NCBI GenBank assembly: GCA_015680685.1
Contig: MNCI01011521.1
Span: 30,023-94,022, forward strand
Length of the DNA: 64,000 nucleotides
DNA from: Gnetum montanum
Lineage: Eukaryota > Streptophyta > Gnetopsida > Gnetales > Gnetaceae
Direction: 5' to 3'
Shown here: positions 34,487 to 45,842 of the stretch, piece by piece
Position numbering within the stretch: the stretch's first letter is position 1
Layout: each line of letters starts with the position of its first letter
The notes under the pieces: generated by a model
Databases searched by the model: none
Seen by the model: the letters and a program-made list of their open reading frames with translations, nothing else
What the model was told of the DNA's origin: nothing
Program-made: the position numbers and the translations under genes

Positions 34487-37400
34487 TGATAAGCATTTAG
34501 TACCCCCTATGCCCAACCATATGAATCAAAAGCATTGATGTACAATCTAGTCAAATTATATGGATGGGACTAGTTGTGGCATCTAGATCATTATGTCTTG
34601 ATCATAGTTTGTTGTATTACCACTTGGACTACTAGTAGCTTTGTCACAAATGGTTTAGTCTAGAGTGAAACATCTGATTCTTGATGTTTTTTTGGCCCTA
34701 TGCTACTCCTAATGATAATAAATAAATCAATTATTTAAACTAATTAACAACAAAAATTAAAGTCTAAACTAGCCTACAAGTGATAAGTATCCATTCCCAT
34801 CTTACCATACATGTCTTAAGCCCATGTATCCACTACTAAGATCATCAAGTGTTATGCTACAAGGTAGACCAAGTAATAATGCTACTAGGATTGCCACACA
34901 AAGATGTGTTTACACTTGAAATTGGTTACATTCATTCTGCCAATTCATTAACATGCATGGAAACATAAATATTAACTAAGGACATGGAATACAAATTGCA
35001 TTAAAAGTGAATTTAATCTAAATTAAAGTGCTTCAATGAATAAAAATCAATCTCAATCGTATTGCCATTCATGGAATGTGTTCAAGTACATTTTCCACTT
35101 GAATAAGATGCTATACAATTGACTTAGATCCATACTGCAGGTACTTACTAACTATTCTCTAAGACTATGGAACAAAATTCCAAGATTTCAACTACTCTAT
35201 GCCAAAAGAATGGCAATACATAGCAAGAGCATGCATATTTATAGGCAAAAACAAGCACTACATCGACTAGGCCATGTTGATGTGGTTGTGTTGAAGCAGC
35301 TACCTTGAAGCGATTGCATTGAGGTAGCTATGTCGAAGAAGCTACATCAAAGTGGCTATGTCAATGCAACTATGTCAAAGAAACTATGTCAATACAACTA
35401 ACTAATGCTTCATCATACCCCCACGACTAAATAAAAACTCATCCTTGAGTTAACAGAATAGGACTAAGCTTTCCTTATAAAAAAGTGTGAATGATGGGAT
35501 TATTGATTGATGCTAACTACTAACTAACTCTAAGTGTCACATTATAAAACTTTATTTAAGTGGATGCATTACAAAATGAAAAAATGACAAAAATATTGGA
35601 TAGACATTGAAGATTACAAAATTTGCAAAGGTCTTCAAAAAATCACTAAAGATGATTCTTCTTGCTGCTGCTAGCAGTGGTAGACTTCCAACCTTGATTA
35701 TTATGTTGATGCTTCTCTAGTTATGTAGAACATTCTTAAAGGGTGGATTGAAATTTCTTCTCATCATCCCATGGATCTAGCAAACATGCAATGCTTGAGC
35801 TACTATCTTATATGTTCTACGATTTGTTCATGGGCATATCCTTTATTATCCCCCTCCCCCTCTAGCTTCATTTTCATGTTTGGAAAAAGGCTTTTTTTCT
35901 TAGGCAATTCTTTTAGCATCACATGTAGTCACCAAAGGACCAACATTAGTTTTGGTAAATTTTCCTTAATGATTAACCCTTTTAGATCCCCTAGTTTTCA
36001 TTTAAGCACAAGGTGACGACAACATATCATGACCAAGGCTATGAGGTAACTAAAATCATCAATTTTCTCACATTATTTTGATCATTTACTATTAGTTACC
36101 ATGATTTTCAAAAGTATGATGTTAGAAAAATTTCAAAGTGGACATCCCTAACCCCCATGACTAATAAGCATAACTTCGAAAGCACACAATTTTTTGAATA
36201 ATGGAAACCAAAGGTCTAATTTAGAGGATGGAAAAGAAATATTAATGGATATGGAAATAGAAAAGTAGGAAAAATTAATAAAATGGTTAAGAAGTAGTCC
36301 CAAAATCATGCATAAATTTAGAGAAATTTTCATTAACATACTGGAAGATATGAAGGTTAGTTCAAAGCCATGATCAACAAAAGTTATTCAAGTGGGTCCT
36401 TTCCAAAAGGCTCCTACCATAATGCCATTACATAACCACTTCTATAAATGTCCTTGGGCACCTAAGAAGTTAACTGTAAACCATGCCTTTATTCCAAATA
36501 ATACATAGCTACCATGGTTGAGATGTTACACTATACTACACAAAACCTAAAGGCTCATAATCGTATGTAGTAATGAGGTGAATAATGGGATGATAAGGGA
36601 TTTTAGAGATTAGAATGTAAGGTACTTGACCATGTTCATAATAGGTTCTTGTGAAAAATGTGATTAAAATGATCAACATACCTATCCATCCAAGTACAAA
36701 CCAAGTCCATACCATGAATAGTGGCCTCGCATTGATGTGTTCCTTCTTGCTAACCACCATGAGTCCACAACTACTTCAAAGAATAGTCATCACTCCAAAA
36801 AGAGAAGAAAAGAGAAGAAGGAAGGGCCTTCATTAGAGGGGCACCTTCAAGCATGGGTAACATGTCTTTCTAGCTCCATAGCCAGTTCTTGTAGCCCATT
36901 ATTATGTCTAAGGGGTGTGCTTTGGATTTCAATCATTATTTTTTTCTTTTTCTTTATTCTTTTTATATATATTTTTTATTTTTTTATTTTTTTTTTCTTT
37001 TTTTTTAGATTTTAAATTTTTTTTAAAATGGGAACCACACCATGCAAAGACATGACTTCCTATTTATTGGTTAATGAAGGAGTGATGATGCATTCCTTGA
37101 GGAGTCATAAACCACATGAAGGAAGTCAATAAGAGAATCCAACAAATCCCCTTAAGGTCACACCCTTAGCATTCCCACTTGGTTGTTCCCTCTTTCTTCA
37201 AGGTCCAATGATCATTGATTAATTTTAGTTTGATGAAAGAAGAACCAAATTGTTTCCATGAAAAAAGACCTTTTATTCAGAGAACTAGAGGGATGGATGA
37301 GGTGGTCTCACTACTTTACACAATTACTTACCTAATCATCTTGATAACATAGCATAAAAACCCAACACATAACATTGACTTCTAAATCATGATTGGAAAT

Positions 37401-40400
37401 ATTATTAACCAAAGCATGAAAAAAACATTCATAAAACATAAAGAAAATGACTCAAGAAAAGAGAAGAATATTAAGAAATGGAAAACATATTAAGAATCAG
37501 AAAATTCTAGATGAAATAGGAAAATGATAAAAATATTGTAAAAAAAAAGTGAAAAACACTTATTAGTTCTTGAACTAGGATGGAGCATCTCGCCCATGAC
37601 TAATCTAATGGTCACACATTCAAGAGATGGACCACATAATCCCCTAGTTATACACCTCTGGTTTCCCATCTATCATCATTATTAATTTAATTAATTTTGT
37701 GGTAGCACATCTATCATTGGTAATAGTCTTGTTTGGATCATTTGGAGATGTATCTTTGTCTGAACTTGAAGGTATTTTTGTTCTGGGGGATCCAAATGTG
37801 TTTTCTTGTTCTTCTTGATTTTCTATTTTATTTCATAGGTCTCCATGTTTGATATCCTCTTTTGGTGTATAATCAAAGTGTAATATATATATGTCTAAGT
37901 CCTATGTTTGGTCCATTTTTGTAAGTCTAGAACTAATATTCATATTAGTTATTTCCATGCACCTTTGAAAAATATTATATTCTCATTTTCAAGCCACTGG
38001 GTGTCTTCTAGTTTAGTGGCTACTACGTAGACTAGTTTTTGCTCACACACTCGCTCCTTAACTTTGTTATGGGTTGTGTTAATATTTTAAATTTTTGGTC
38101 CATAACTACACCCTTTACTATTAGTGATGCATGGATTTTTCTATCTCTCCACAATGATAGGTTTATCATTTATGTCTTGTGTTGGAGTGGTAATGGGTGT
38201 TGGCTTTTGTGCATGATTAAGAGACGTAATTTTTATGAGGAAGGGTGTTGCACCATATTGGCCTTATGTGGGTTTTGATGCACCAATAGGTCTACAAGTT
38301 TTGTGCTTGTGTGAGGAAACTACCCTTAAAAAAGGACATTTTTGAGGTTGTGATTGAGATTTACTAGCATTATCATTTCTATGTATATTCACAGCATAAG
38401 TGACATTCTTTTGTTGATGTTGTGGTGCTGAAACATCCTATAGTACTAGCCATGACATGTGATGGAGGAAAGTATGAGAATGTTGAGGAGGTAATGAAGG
38501 AAAAGAACTGTGAGGTGGTGATCCCATAGAAGATGTTGTGGGTTGATGATATTTAGGAGTGTGGTAGTAACAATTTGAGGTAGAATAAGTAGAAGCAGTT
38601 GGGGAAACATGTTGTTGAATATAATATCTATATAGGTTTGCCTAGTAGTAAGGGTAGTGTTGGTTTGATGATGGCATCCCCCATGACTGTGGGTTTTTCC
38701 ACTACATTTGATAGTAGTTTTGAGGCTAATAAGAACTCCCACTAGGATATTATGGTTTGTTGTAGGACTGTCTATAATTACCTTGTGAGTAAGGTAGTTT
38801 CCTAGGTATCTGCTTTTGTACAAACTTGGAATTTAATGCAAAAGCCTAATACTCATGTAGATGTAACATGATTGGGCAATAGCCCTTTGGTTGGTCATAT
38901 AGGTAGATGTCACATCTATCATCCTCTTCTATGGTTGAGTCTATGGCGTCTTTTTCTATAGCTATATTTCCTTTTTGCTGATAAGTGTTCCTAGTTATTT
39001 CTTAATTCTTTTTCCCTATTTTGTTAATCACTTGATTCATTTTTTGTTACTCTCTCCTCTACGGTTTTTACATAATTTGTAATTTTATCATTCATCAACT
39101 CCCACATCTTATCTAGGCTTACTTTAAGCTCAGCAATAGACTTTTGTATTGGCAAGGTTTGTTGTGAAATCACCTCATTAAGAGTTACCTCTTTTTCTTT
39201 ATCATAGATATGGGCCCTTTTCTTTTGAAGAGTTGGATCCAAGTTATTTTCCTCTACATTATCTCGTTTACATAGCTCTTATTCTTTTACCATCCACTTG
39301 ATTAGCCTTTGTATTTGATGGATTTTATGTTTGTATATCTAACCTTGGACATAAATCCCAAGGGTCTCCCTCATTTCATTATGAATCCCATCTATGATAT
39401 GAAAAATTTTCCTTCTTTGAGAGAAATCATGGCCAAGACATCTATGTAGTAGCAAATAGTATCTATCCAAGGCCACATCTAAGGATTTATTATTTTCCTA
39501 CTTCCACCCTTGGGTTTATTTTCTTAGGTTGGACACTCTCGCATAGGTTTGGTATTTTTCATTGAAAATTTCTAGCATTGTGGACCACTAGTGGATGAAA
39601 TTTGGTTCCAAAGATCTATACCAACTTTCAACTTCATCTATTAGTATCCCATGGAGAGCTTAAGCTTTTGCCACTTAATTTCAATATTTTGCAAGGCATA
39701 GGCATCATGAAAGGCTTGTAAGTGATGTTGTGAATCAGAATTATAGCCTCCCCTAAATTTAGGAATGTTGTTCATGTCAAGACATTTGATGTAGTTGTGC
39801 CTTTGATGCCTTTGGGTATTTGAACTACTTCCCTAATCTATGTTAGGTCCCTAGTAGCCAATAAGGGTTCATCTGTACTAGATACATCATGGTGATAATC
39901 TATATTTCTATTCATATGATTGTGATGATCTTGTCTATGCTCATTTTGATGTCTTTGATTTTTCCCTTGGGTTCGATTTCTATCTTTATCTTGACCCCAT
40001 AGTGGAGCTCTATCTCTATACCTATGTTCATCTTTGTTAGAACTAGATGTTGAAGAGGAAGAGGAAGATGAGAAACAAGGAGAATCACCATGGCTCCTAT
40101 AGTTCTTTCCATGGTCCCTTAACTTATATTTTCTAGGTTTAGAGGAGGCCCTAGGCCTTAAGGCCCTTCTTGATTTAGGACATACTCCATCTCCTCTAGG
40201 ATTTTCTACCTTAGATGAACATAGTCCTTGAGTGTAGTAAGAGTGGAAATGAGCATATGAAATCCCTAGTTGAGGTTGTTCACTCCAATTCTCTTTAGTG
40301 TAGATCCTATTAGTTCTCTAATGAATGTTCTCATCATACAATGTGTTATTGGTCCTATGTGAAGAAGACATGATTTTAGTGTGTGTGAATTAAAATAAAA

Positions 40401-41383
40401 TATTAATATTTTCTAAAAATATAAATCATTGATACCTTTACAATGATCATTTATAATATCACTAATCTAGATAACTAGCATTGTCCCTAGCAACAATGCC
40501 AATGATGAGCGATGGGTACCCCCTACACCCAACCATACAAATCACAAGCGTTCATGCATGATCTGATCTATGGATAGGACTAGTTGTGAAATCTATATCT
40601 TTATGACTTGATCACAATTCATTGTCTTTGCACTTGGACTTGTGGTAGCTTTTTCACGTATGGTTTAGTCCACAGTGAGGCATATCATTCTTGATGTTGT
40701 TTTGGCCTTATGCTACTCCTAATGATAATAAAGAAATTATATATTTAAACTAATTAACAATATAAATTAAAGTCTAAACTAGCCTACCAGTGATGAGTGT
40801 CTATTTCCAACTTACTGTACCCATTATGAACCCATGTATCCACTACTAGGATTACCAAGTGCTATGCTACAAGGTGAACCAAGCAATAATGCTGCTGAGA
40901 ACAGCAAGTGAATACATGTTTACACTCGAAACTAGTCATGCTTATTTCACCAATTTATTAGCATGCATGGAAATGTAAATATTAACTAAGTACATGGAAT
41001 ATAAATTTCATTAAAAGTAAATTTAATCTAAGTCAAAGTGCTACAATGAATAAGAATCAATCTTGATCCTATTTTCATTCATGGAATATGTCCAAGTACG
41101 TTACCACTCGAATAAGATGTTGTACAATTGACTTAGATCCACACTGTGGGCACTCACTGACTATTCTCTAAGACTATGGAATAAAATTGAAAGAGTTTGA
41201 CTACTCTATTAACAAAATAATGGTAATACATAATAAGAGCACAGGTATTTATAGGCAAAAACAAACACTACGTTGGTTAGGCCATGTCGATGTGGCTGTG
41301 TCGACATGGCTACATCAAAGTAGCTATGTTGAGGCAACTACATCGAAGTAGCTATGTTAATATAACCAACTGATGCTTCATCA
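34487..41383 (-). mobile_element. Gag-only LTR retrotransposon, TSD AATGT
   Basis: LTRs at 34487-35415 (3', 929 bp) and 40503-41383 (5', 881 bp) begin TGATGAAGCAT(C/T)AGTT on the minus strand. AATGT flanks both ends (34482-34486, 41384-41388). Primer site TGGCATTGTTGCTAGGGA at 40484-40501, polypurine tract CGTGGGGGTA at 35416. U3 here carries repeats of a TCGA-AGTAGCTATG type (35270-35410, 41280-41375) rather than GATATC. The interior has a decayed gag and a decayed conserved block (36400-37150), with long T runs near 36930-37020. It split an older plus-strand Athila-like pol element. Confidence 0.92.
37575..40371 (-). pseudogene. Broken gag of the 34487-41383 element
   Basis: Start at 40371 and stop near 37575 correspond to the ends of the intact gag at 54691-56670. 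Readable parts include MERTIGAM-region Arg/Lys stretches, a QTLPIQKSIAELKVSLDKMW coiled-coil-like part (about 39150) and the CDIYLYDQPKGYCPIMLHLH-like knuckle region (about 38890), where the second and third zinc ligands look degraded. Numerous stops; not functional. Confidence 0.75.
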
Positions 41384-41388
41384 AATGT

Positions 41389-42680
41389 TGACTCTAATTT
41401 AATAATATGCATGGAACCAATAGAACTCCTCAGAAGTACTTACATTAATAAGATGGATGAAATAGAGTAGATTCAGAACCAACTCTTCCATAAAGAAGCA
41501 AAACTAGATTTGAAAAAGTTAAAAAATTCCTGAAGACTTTAAATAGGAACATCTTGAATTAAAGTATTTACTAGTAAATCTGGAGTATGTCTCTCTTAAT
41601 AATGGTAAGCTAGAAATCATTAATGTCAATCTCACTAAAGAAGAGAAAAAAGGAAAAGCTATTCCAAGTTGTGAATAAATGGCCAATAGATTTTTCATGG
41701 TCATATGATGAATTAATTGGAATAGATCTATGTATATGCCAACATTGGATCTATAGAAACTCCACCATCAAACCAAAGAGGTAGCTATAGAGAAGGTTGA
41801 ATCCCAAGCTAAAATAAGTTATCAAATATAAAGTTGAGAAACTTCTTAAAGTAAGAATCATCTATCTTATGACAAAAAGTGACTAGATAAGTCCAATTGT
41901 TATTGTATGAAAGAAAGAAGGATTGTGAAGAATCTATATAGACTTTCAACTTTCCATTGTCATTTTTGGACCAAATGTTTGATATAATTGTAGGACACCA
42001 TTACTAAAATTTTTTGGATGGATATAGTAGCTAAAACCTAATGCAAATAGCACCAAAAGACTAGACCAAAACAACTTTACCAATCCCTAGAAAAATTTTA
42101 CATATAAAAATATTTCCTTTAGTCTTTGTTATGCTCCTATGACTTTCTAGTGCTTAGTCCTAAGCATCTTTTAGCAACAAATTAGTAGTAGTGTGGAAGC
42201 CTTCATGGATGACTTCTCCACCCATGGTACTAATTTTGAACAAGTGTTAGATCATCTAAAGTAGGTATTAAAATGTTGTGTGGAGATATACCTATGACTC
42301 AACTAGAAGAAGAACCACTTAATTGTTCGATATGACATTATATTAGGGAACAAGGTCTTAGGAAAGGGAATAGAGGTGGACCCTAAAGAAAGAAAGGGTT
42401 ATCTAAGAAATAACTAGACAATCTCAAACTATCAATGATATGAGGTCATTCCTTGGTCATACTAGTTATTACATGTGCTTCATTGAGAATTTCTCTAAAA
42501 TTGCCAAACCACTGGTAGAACCCACAAATATATAGTCTTTGTATAGACCAAGGAATGCGAATAATCATTCTAACACTTAACAATGAAAGCTCATAGAAAC
42601 TCTAATCCTACACACCCTAGATTGATTCAAGCCCTTTCATATCATGACATGTACATCTAACTATGTCTTAGGAGTAGTGC
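41389..42680 (+). pseudogene. Athila-like reverse transcriptase remnant
   Basis: FSWSYDELIGIDLCICQHWI (about 41696-41755) is the usual start of plant Ty3/gypsy RT. EAFMDDFSTHGTNFEQVL (about 42198-42251) contains the FMDDFS catalytic box characteristic of the Athila lineage. LRSFLGHTSYYM (about 42442) is the thumb/connection motif. The frame shifts several times and stops are frequent. This continues the protease remnant at 33383-34481 across the insertion. Confidence 0.85.
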
Positions 42681-43135
42681 TTACATAAATGGATGATTAA
42701 AAACATCCACATCACATCCATTATGCAAAGAGAAGCACTGCAGTTACACAATTAAACTACACCACCACTAAAAAAGAACTCATGATAGTGGTGTATGCCT
42801 TGGAAAAATTCAGGTACTATGTGCTTGAATATCTAATTTTTATGCACATGGACCATAGTGTAATATGATTCCTAATGAACAAACAAGCGATCAATCCCTG
42901 TGTTATATAGTGATTGTTATCCTTATAGAAATTTAATCTTACCATGGTGGATAGAACAAGGATTGAGACTGTAGTTGCTAATCATTTATCTAGGTTAAGA
43001 TGGGATATCATTGAGGATGAAAAAACTTTATCTGATCAATTTCAAGATAAACTTCTCTTTGCTAAGTCTATTGAAGTTCAAGCACCAAAATTTACCAATT
43101 TGAATGACAAGTTCCTCTCATATCTCCTCACATAG
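42681..43135 (+). pseudogene. RNase H remnant of the Athila-like pol
   Basis: YTTTKKELMIVVYALEKFRY (about 42760-42820) and the following DHSVI and LMNKQAINP match the NYTTTEKELLAVVFALEKFR...TDHxALKYLMxKKDAKP motifs of plant Ty3/gypsy RNase H. The frame 42944-43135 gives VANHLSRL, matching the conserved VADHLSRL end, then a linker. Confidence 0.85.
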
Positions 43136-44230
43136 GAGAATTCTACAGAATAGGATAATAAGAAGAAATAACAATATCTTTACTAGGTTAAACTTTACAT
43201 GGAAATTAAAGGCAATCTCTACAAGGGTTTTTGCCAATGGCATGGTAGGGGTGATTACACAAGAAGGAGGATTGTAAAAATAATCCTCATGGATGGATAC
43301 TTTTGGCCAATAATCTTTAGGGATGCTTACAATTTCTCCTATTTGTGCAAGAAGTGTTAATGAGATGGAGTAATGACCACCCAAATGGAAGGGTTCCAAT
43401 GGTGGATTTAACCACTATAGCCTTCCAATCTTTAGGATATCAACTTCATGGGACCCATCACTCCCATGTCCAATGGAAAGGTCTACATTATAGTTGCTCT
43501 TGCCTACAATATCAAGTGGGTTGACGCTACAGCTATACTTTTCTATACATCTACCACTATAGATTGATTTTGTCAACAATAGGTGGTAAGCAAGTTTAGT
43601 GGGCCTAGAGCACCAATTTTGGATAACATGACACATTTCAATGGGTCTATTTTTTGGAAGTTAATGCAACACTTGGAGGTGCAAAATAAACTACAATCCC
43701 TTATCACTTGCAAGCCAATGGTTAAGTTGAGTTTACCAATAGGGTGATCACAAGAATCTTAACATGAGCCATCAGTAAATTTAGAATAGATCATATTATC
43801 AAAATCAACAATGCCCTTTGGGCTTCTCACTCAACATGGAAACTTCCTATAGGCTACTCTTCTTATGAGTTAGTGTATGAAAAGTTAGCTAAATTTCCAA
43901 TCCAAAACAAACTCCATTCACTCACAACTACCTATGAACTTGACCTAGATATTAACCTAGTACAAAAAGAACATCTTATGATAATGTGTTGGATGAAAAT
44001 TGTTGAGTATTCCTAATGATAAATGAAGTGCACAAGGCACACAATAAGCAATGTCAAGACACACAGATAAGAAAAGTTACATTTCAACCTAGAGATAAGG
44101 TTCTTTATTGGAATCCTGTGAATATGCACAACAAACTAATTTTTAGACATTATGGAAAGGATATTACATTATTCAGTCAACTTTTCCTTCTAGGACCATG
44201 ATAATTTACCACCCAACAAGCCCTCACAAG
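43136..44230 (+). pseudogene. Athila-like integrase remnant
   Basis: IDFMGPITPMSNGKVYIIVA and IKWVDATAI (about 43435-43540) are the first core motif with its Asp; ILDNMTHFNGSIF (about 43615) holds the second Asp; VEFTNRVITRIL (about 43730) keeps the Glu in a different frame. INNALWASHSTWKLPIGYSS and YELVYEKLAKFP (about 43805-43905) match the end of the core. The tail near 44080-44140 reads FQPRDKVLYWN. The three catalytic acids are visible but frames are broken. Confidence 0.83.
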
Positions 44231-44599
44231 CACATGTTAGTCAACATCTAGCAACTCAAATCATTTTTAGTCCTGTGACTTAGGTGGTTTCCATTTTAGT
44301 TTCCTAGTATACCTAGGGATTAAATGATTTTTAGGCACAATTATTCTAAGTGTTAGAGTTAATTACCCTAAATGATGTCCTTTGGGTGATGAAAAATTTC
44401 AAAAAAGTTAAGCACTTTTCAGCAAGTGTCCCTCCCCCATGACTAAGCTAAACACTCCAGGTTCAAGCAGGTTCAAACGGAATAAAAATCGGAGTACCAA
44501 CGAGCGAGATAAAGTGAGGAAAGTAAGGGTCACACAATCGCAAGTCATAGAGAAAAATTTCAAAAACTCCCTCGCGTGTGAATGGCAAAAGGATGCTAA

Positions 44600-44695
44600 G
44601 TGCTGCAGCAGAGGTACCTATTTATAGGCAGATGGGACGCGATATCGCATACGATACATTGCATACGTGATATCTTGTCCCAAGCAATATGAGAC
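44600..44695 (-). promoter_or_regulatory. Internal GATATCGCG palindromes with TATA box outside an LTR
   Basis: On the minus strand GATATCACGTATGC and ATGCGATATCGCGTCC are followed about 10 bases later by CTATAAATAGG (about 44615-44626), the same order and spacing as the U3 promoters of this family. It lies between the conserved block and the 3'-ORF region, not in an LTR. The young element has unrelated sequence at the corresponding place (about 57985-58060). Confidence 0.5.
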
Positions 44696-45763
44696 ACATG
44701 AAAAATAACGACTATTTTAATGATTTTTTTCAAAATTAATGTTGGAAATTGAGGACATTGGCTAGTATCAAGGAGTTCTAGGGTAATTTCATTAATTCAA
44801 AATGCACAATTAATGATAATGGTGTGGATTTCATCAATAAAACCTTGGGTGGTAAGAAAAAGGGTATGTAATGGTACATTGGAACGTTAAAATTTAGAGG
44901 GATAATAGTAGGGAAAGAAAATCAATTGAAAAATTAAGCTGAGGGTAAGAAAGTGTGTGTGTAAACTATGTCCTAAGTGAAGAGTACAAAAGATTACACA
45001 AGTGGGTCCTCCCCAAAGCAGGTTTCAACCTATAATGCCCTTGTGTAACCACACTTAAAGTGTCCGTGGGCACTAGAAGGGTTAAATGTAATCCGCACTA
45101 ACTCCACAAAACACACACATGTAAATAGCACTGGGATGAGATGAAAATTCTATGCTACACGGTACACGAGCTACAACTACATGAATAGTAAGATGAGACG
45201 AGGTATAGAAAGGAATCGTAGAGATTGGGACATGAGGTAACTGACCTAGAGCATAATGAATCCTGCGTGTAAAGCATGATTAATGTGTCATTAACCCATC
45301 ATTCCAAGATTAGGATCAAGTCCAATCCTCTAACCAATGACATCCCATTATTTCATCCCATGATGAGCAACTACGAGAGTACCATAGCAACAAGGCATAT
45401 GATCACTTGGCGTTTTATTCAAGGGAGGAGTGAATTTTGTTTTGTGGCACTTTTCTTTTCTTTTTCTTTCTTATTTTTTCACTTTACTGAATCCAGAAAA
45501 GCCGCCAACCTTCAGGCATGGGTGCATGTCTTTCCCATGGGACCCCCTAGAACAAATTTTGATTTTTGGTGCCCTTTTGATTACTCTTACTTCCATTTTT
45601 ATTAGATCTACAAGGATTTTAGTACGACCACATTGCATGATAACTCCCACAGATGTAACCAAAGAGAATCTGCAAGTCCCCTTGATGTCACACCCTAATC
45701 ATTCCCTCTTGGTCCATCCTTCTTCATTTTGGGTACAATGAACACAAAATTAATTTTAAGTTT

Positions 45764-45796
45764 NNNNNNNNNNNNNNNNNNNNNNNNNNNNNNNNN
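45764..45796. other. Assembly gap (33 N)
   Basis: A run of N between gag and the conserved non-coding block of the truncated element. By comparison with the related element near 56680-56960, only part of the AT-rich 3' leader is likely to be missing, unless the gap size is nominal. Confidence 0.95.
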
Positions 45797-45842
45797 GTAA
45801 AATCAAAGAAAATGAAAAATATTTATTAACCTTGCTTATTAT

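Noticed and set aside
36930-37020. Hydrophobic frame with Phe/Ile run as a membrane protein
   Set aside because: It is simply translation of a T-rich homopolymer region inside a non-coding part of an element.
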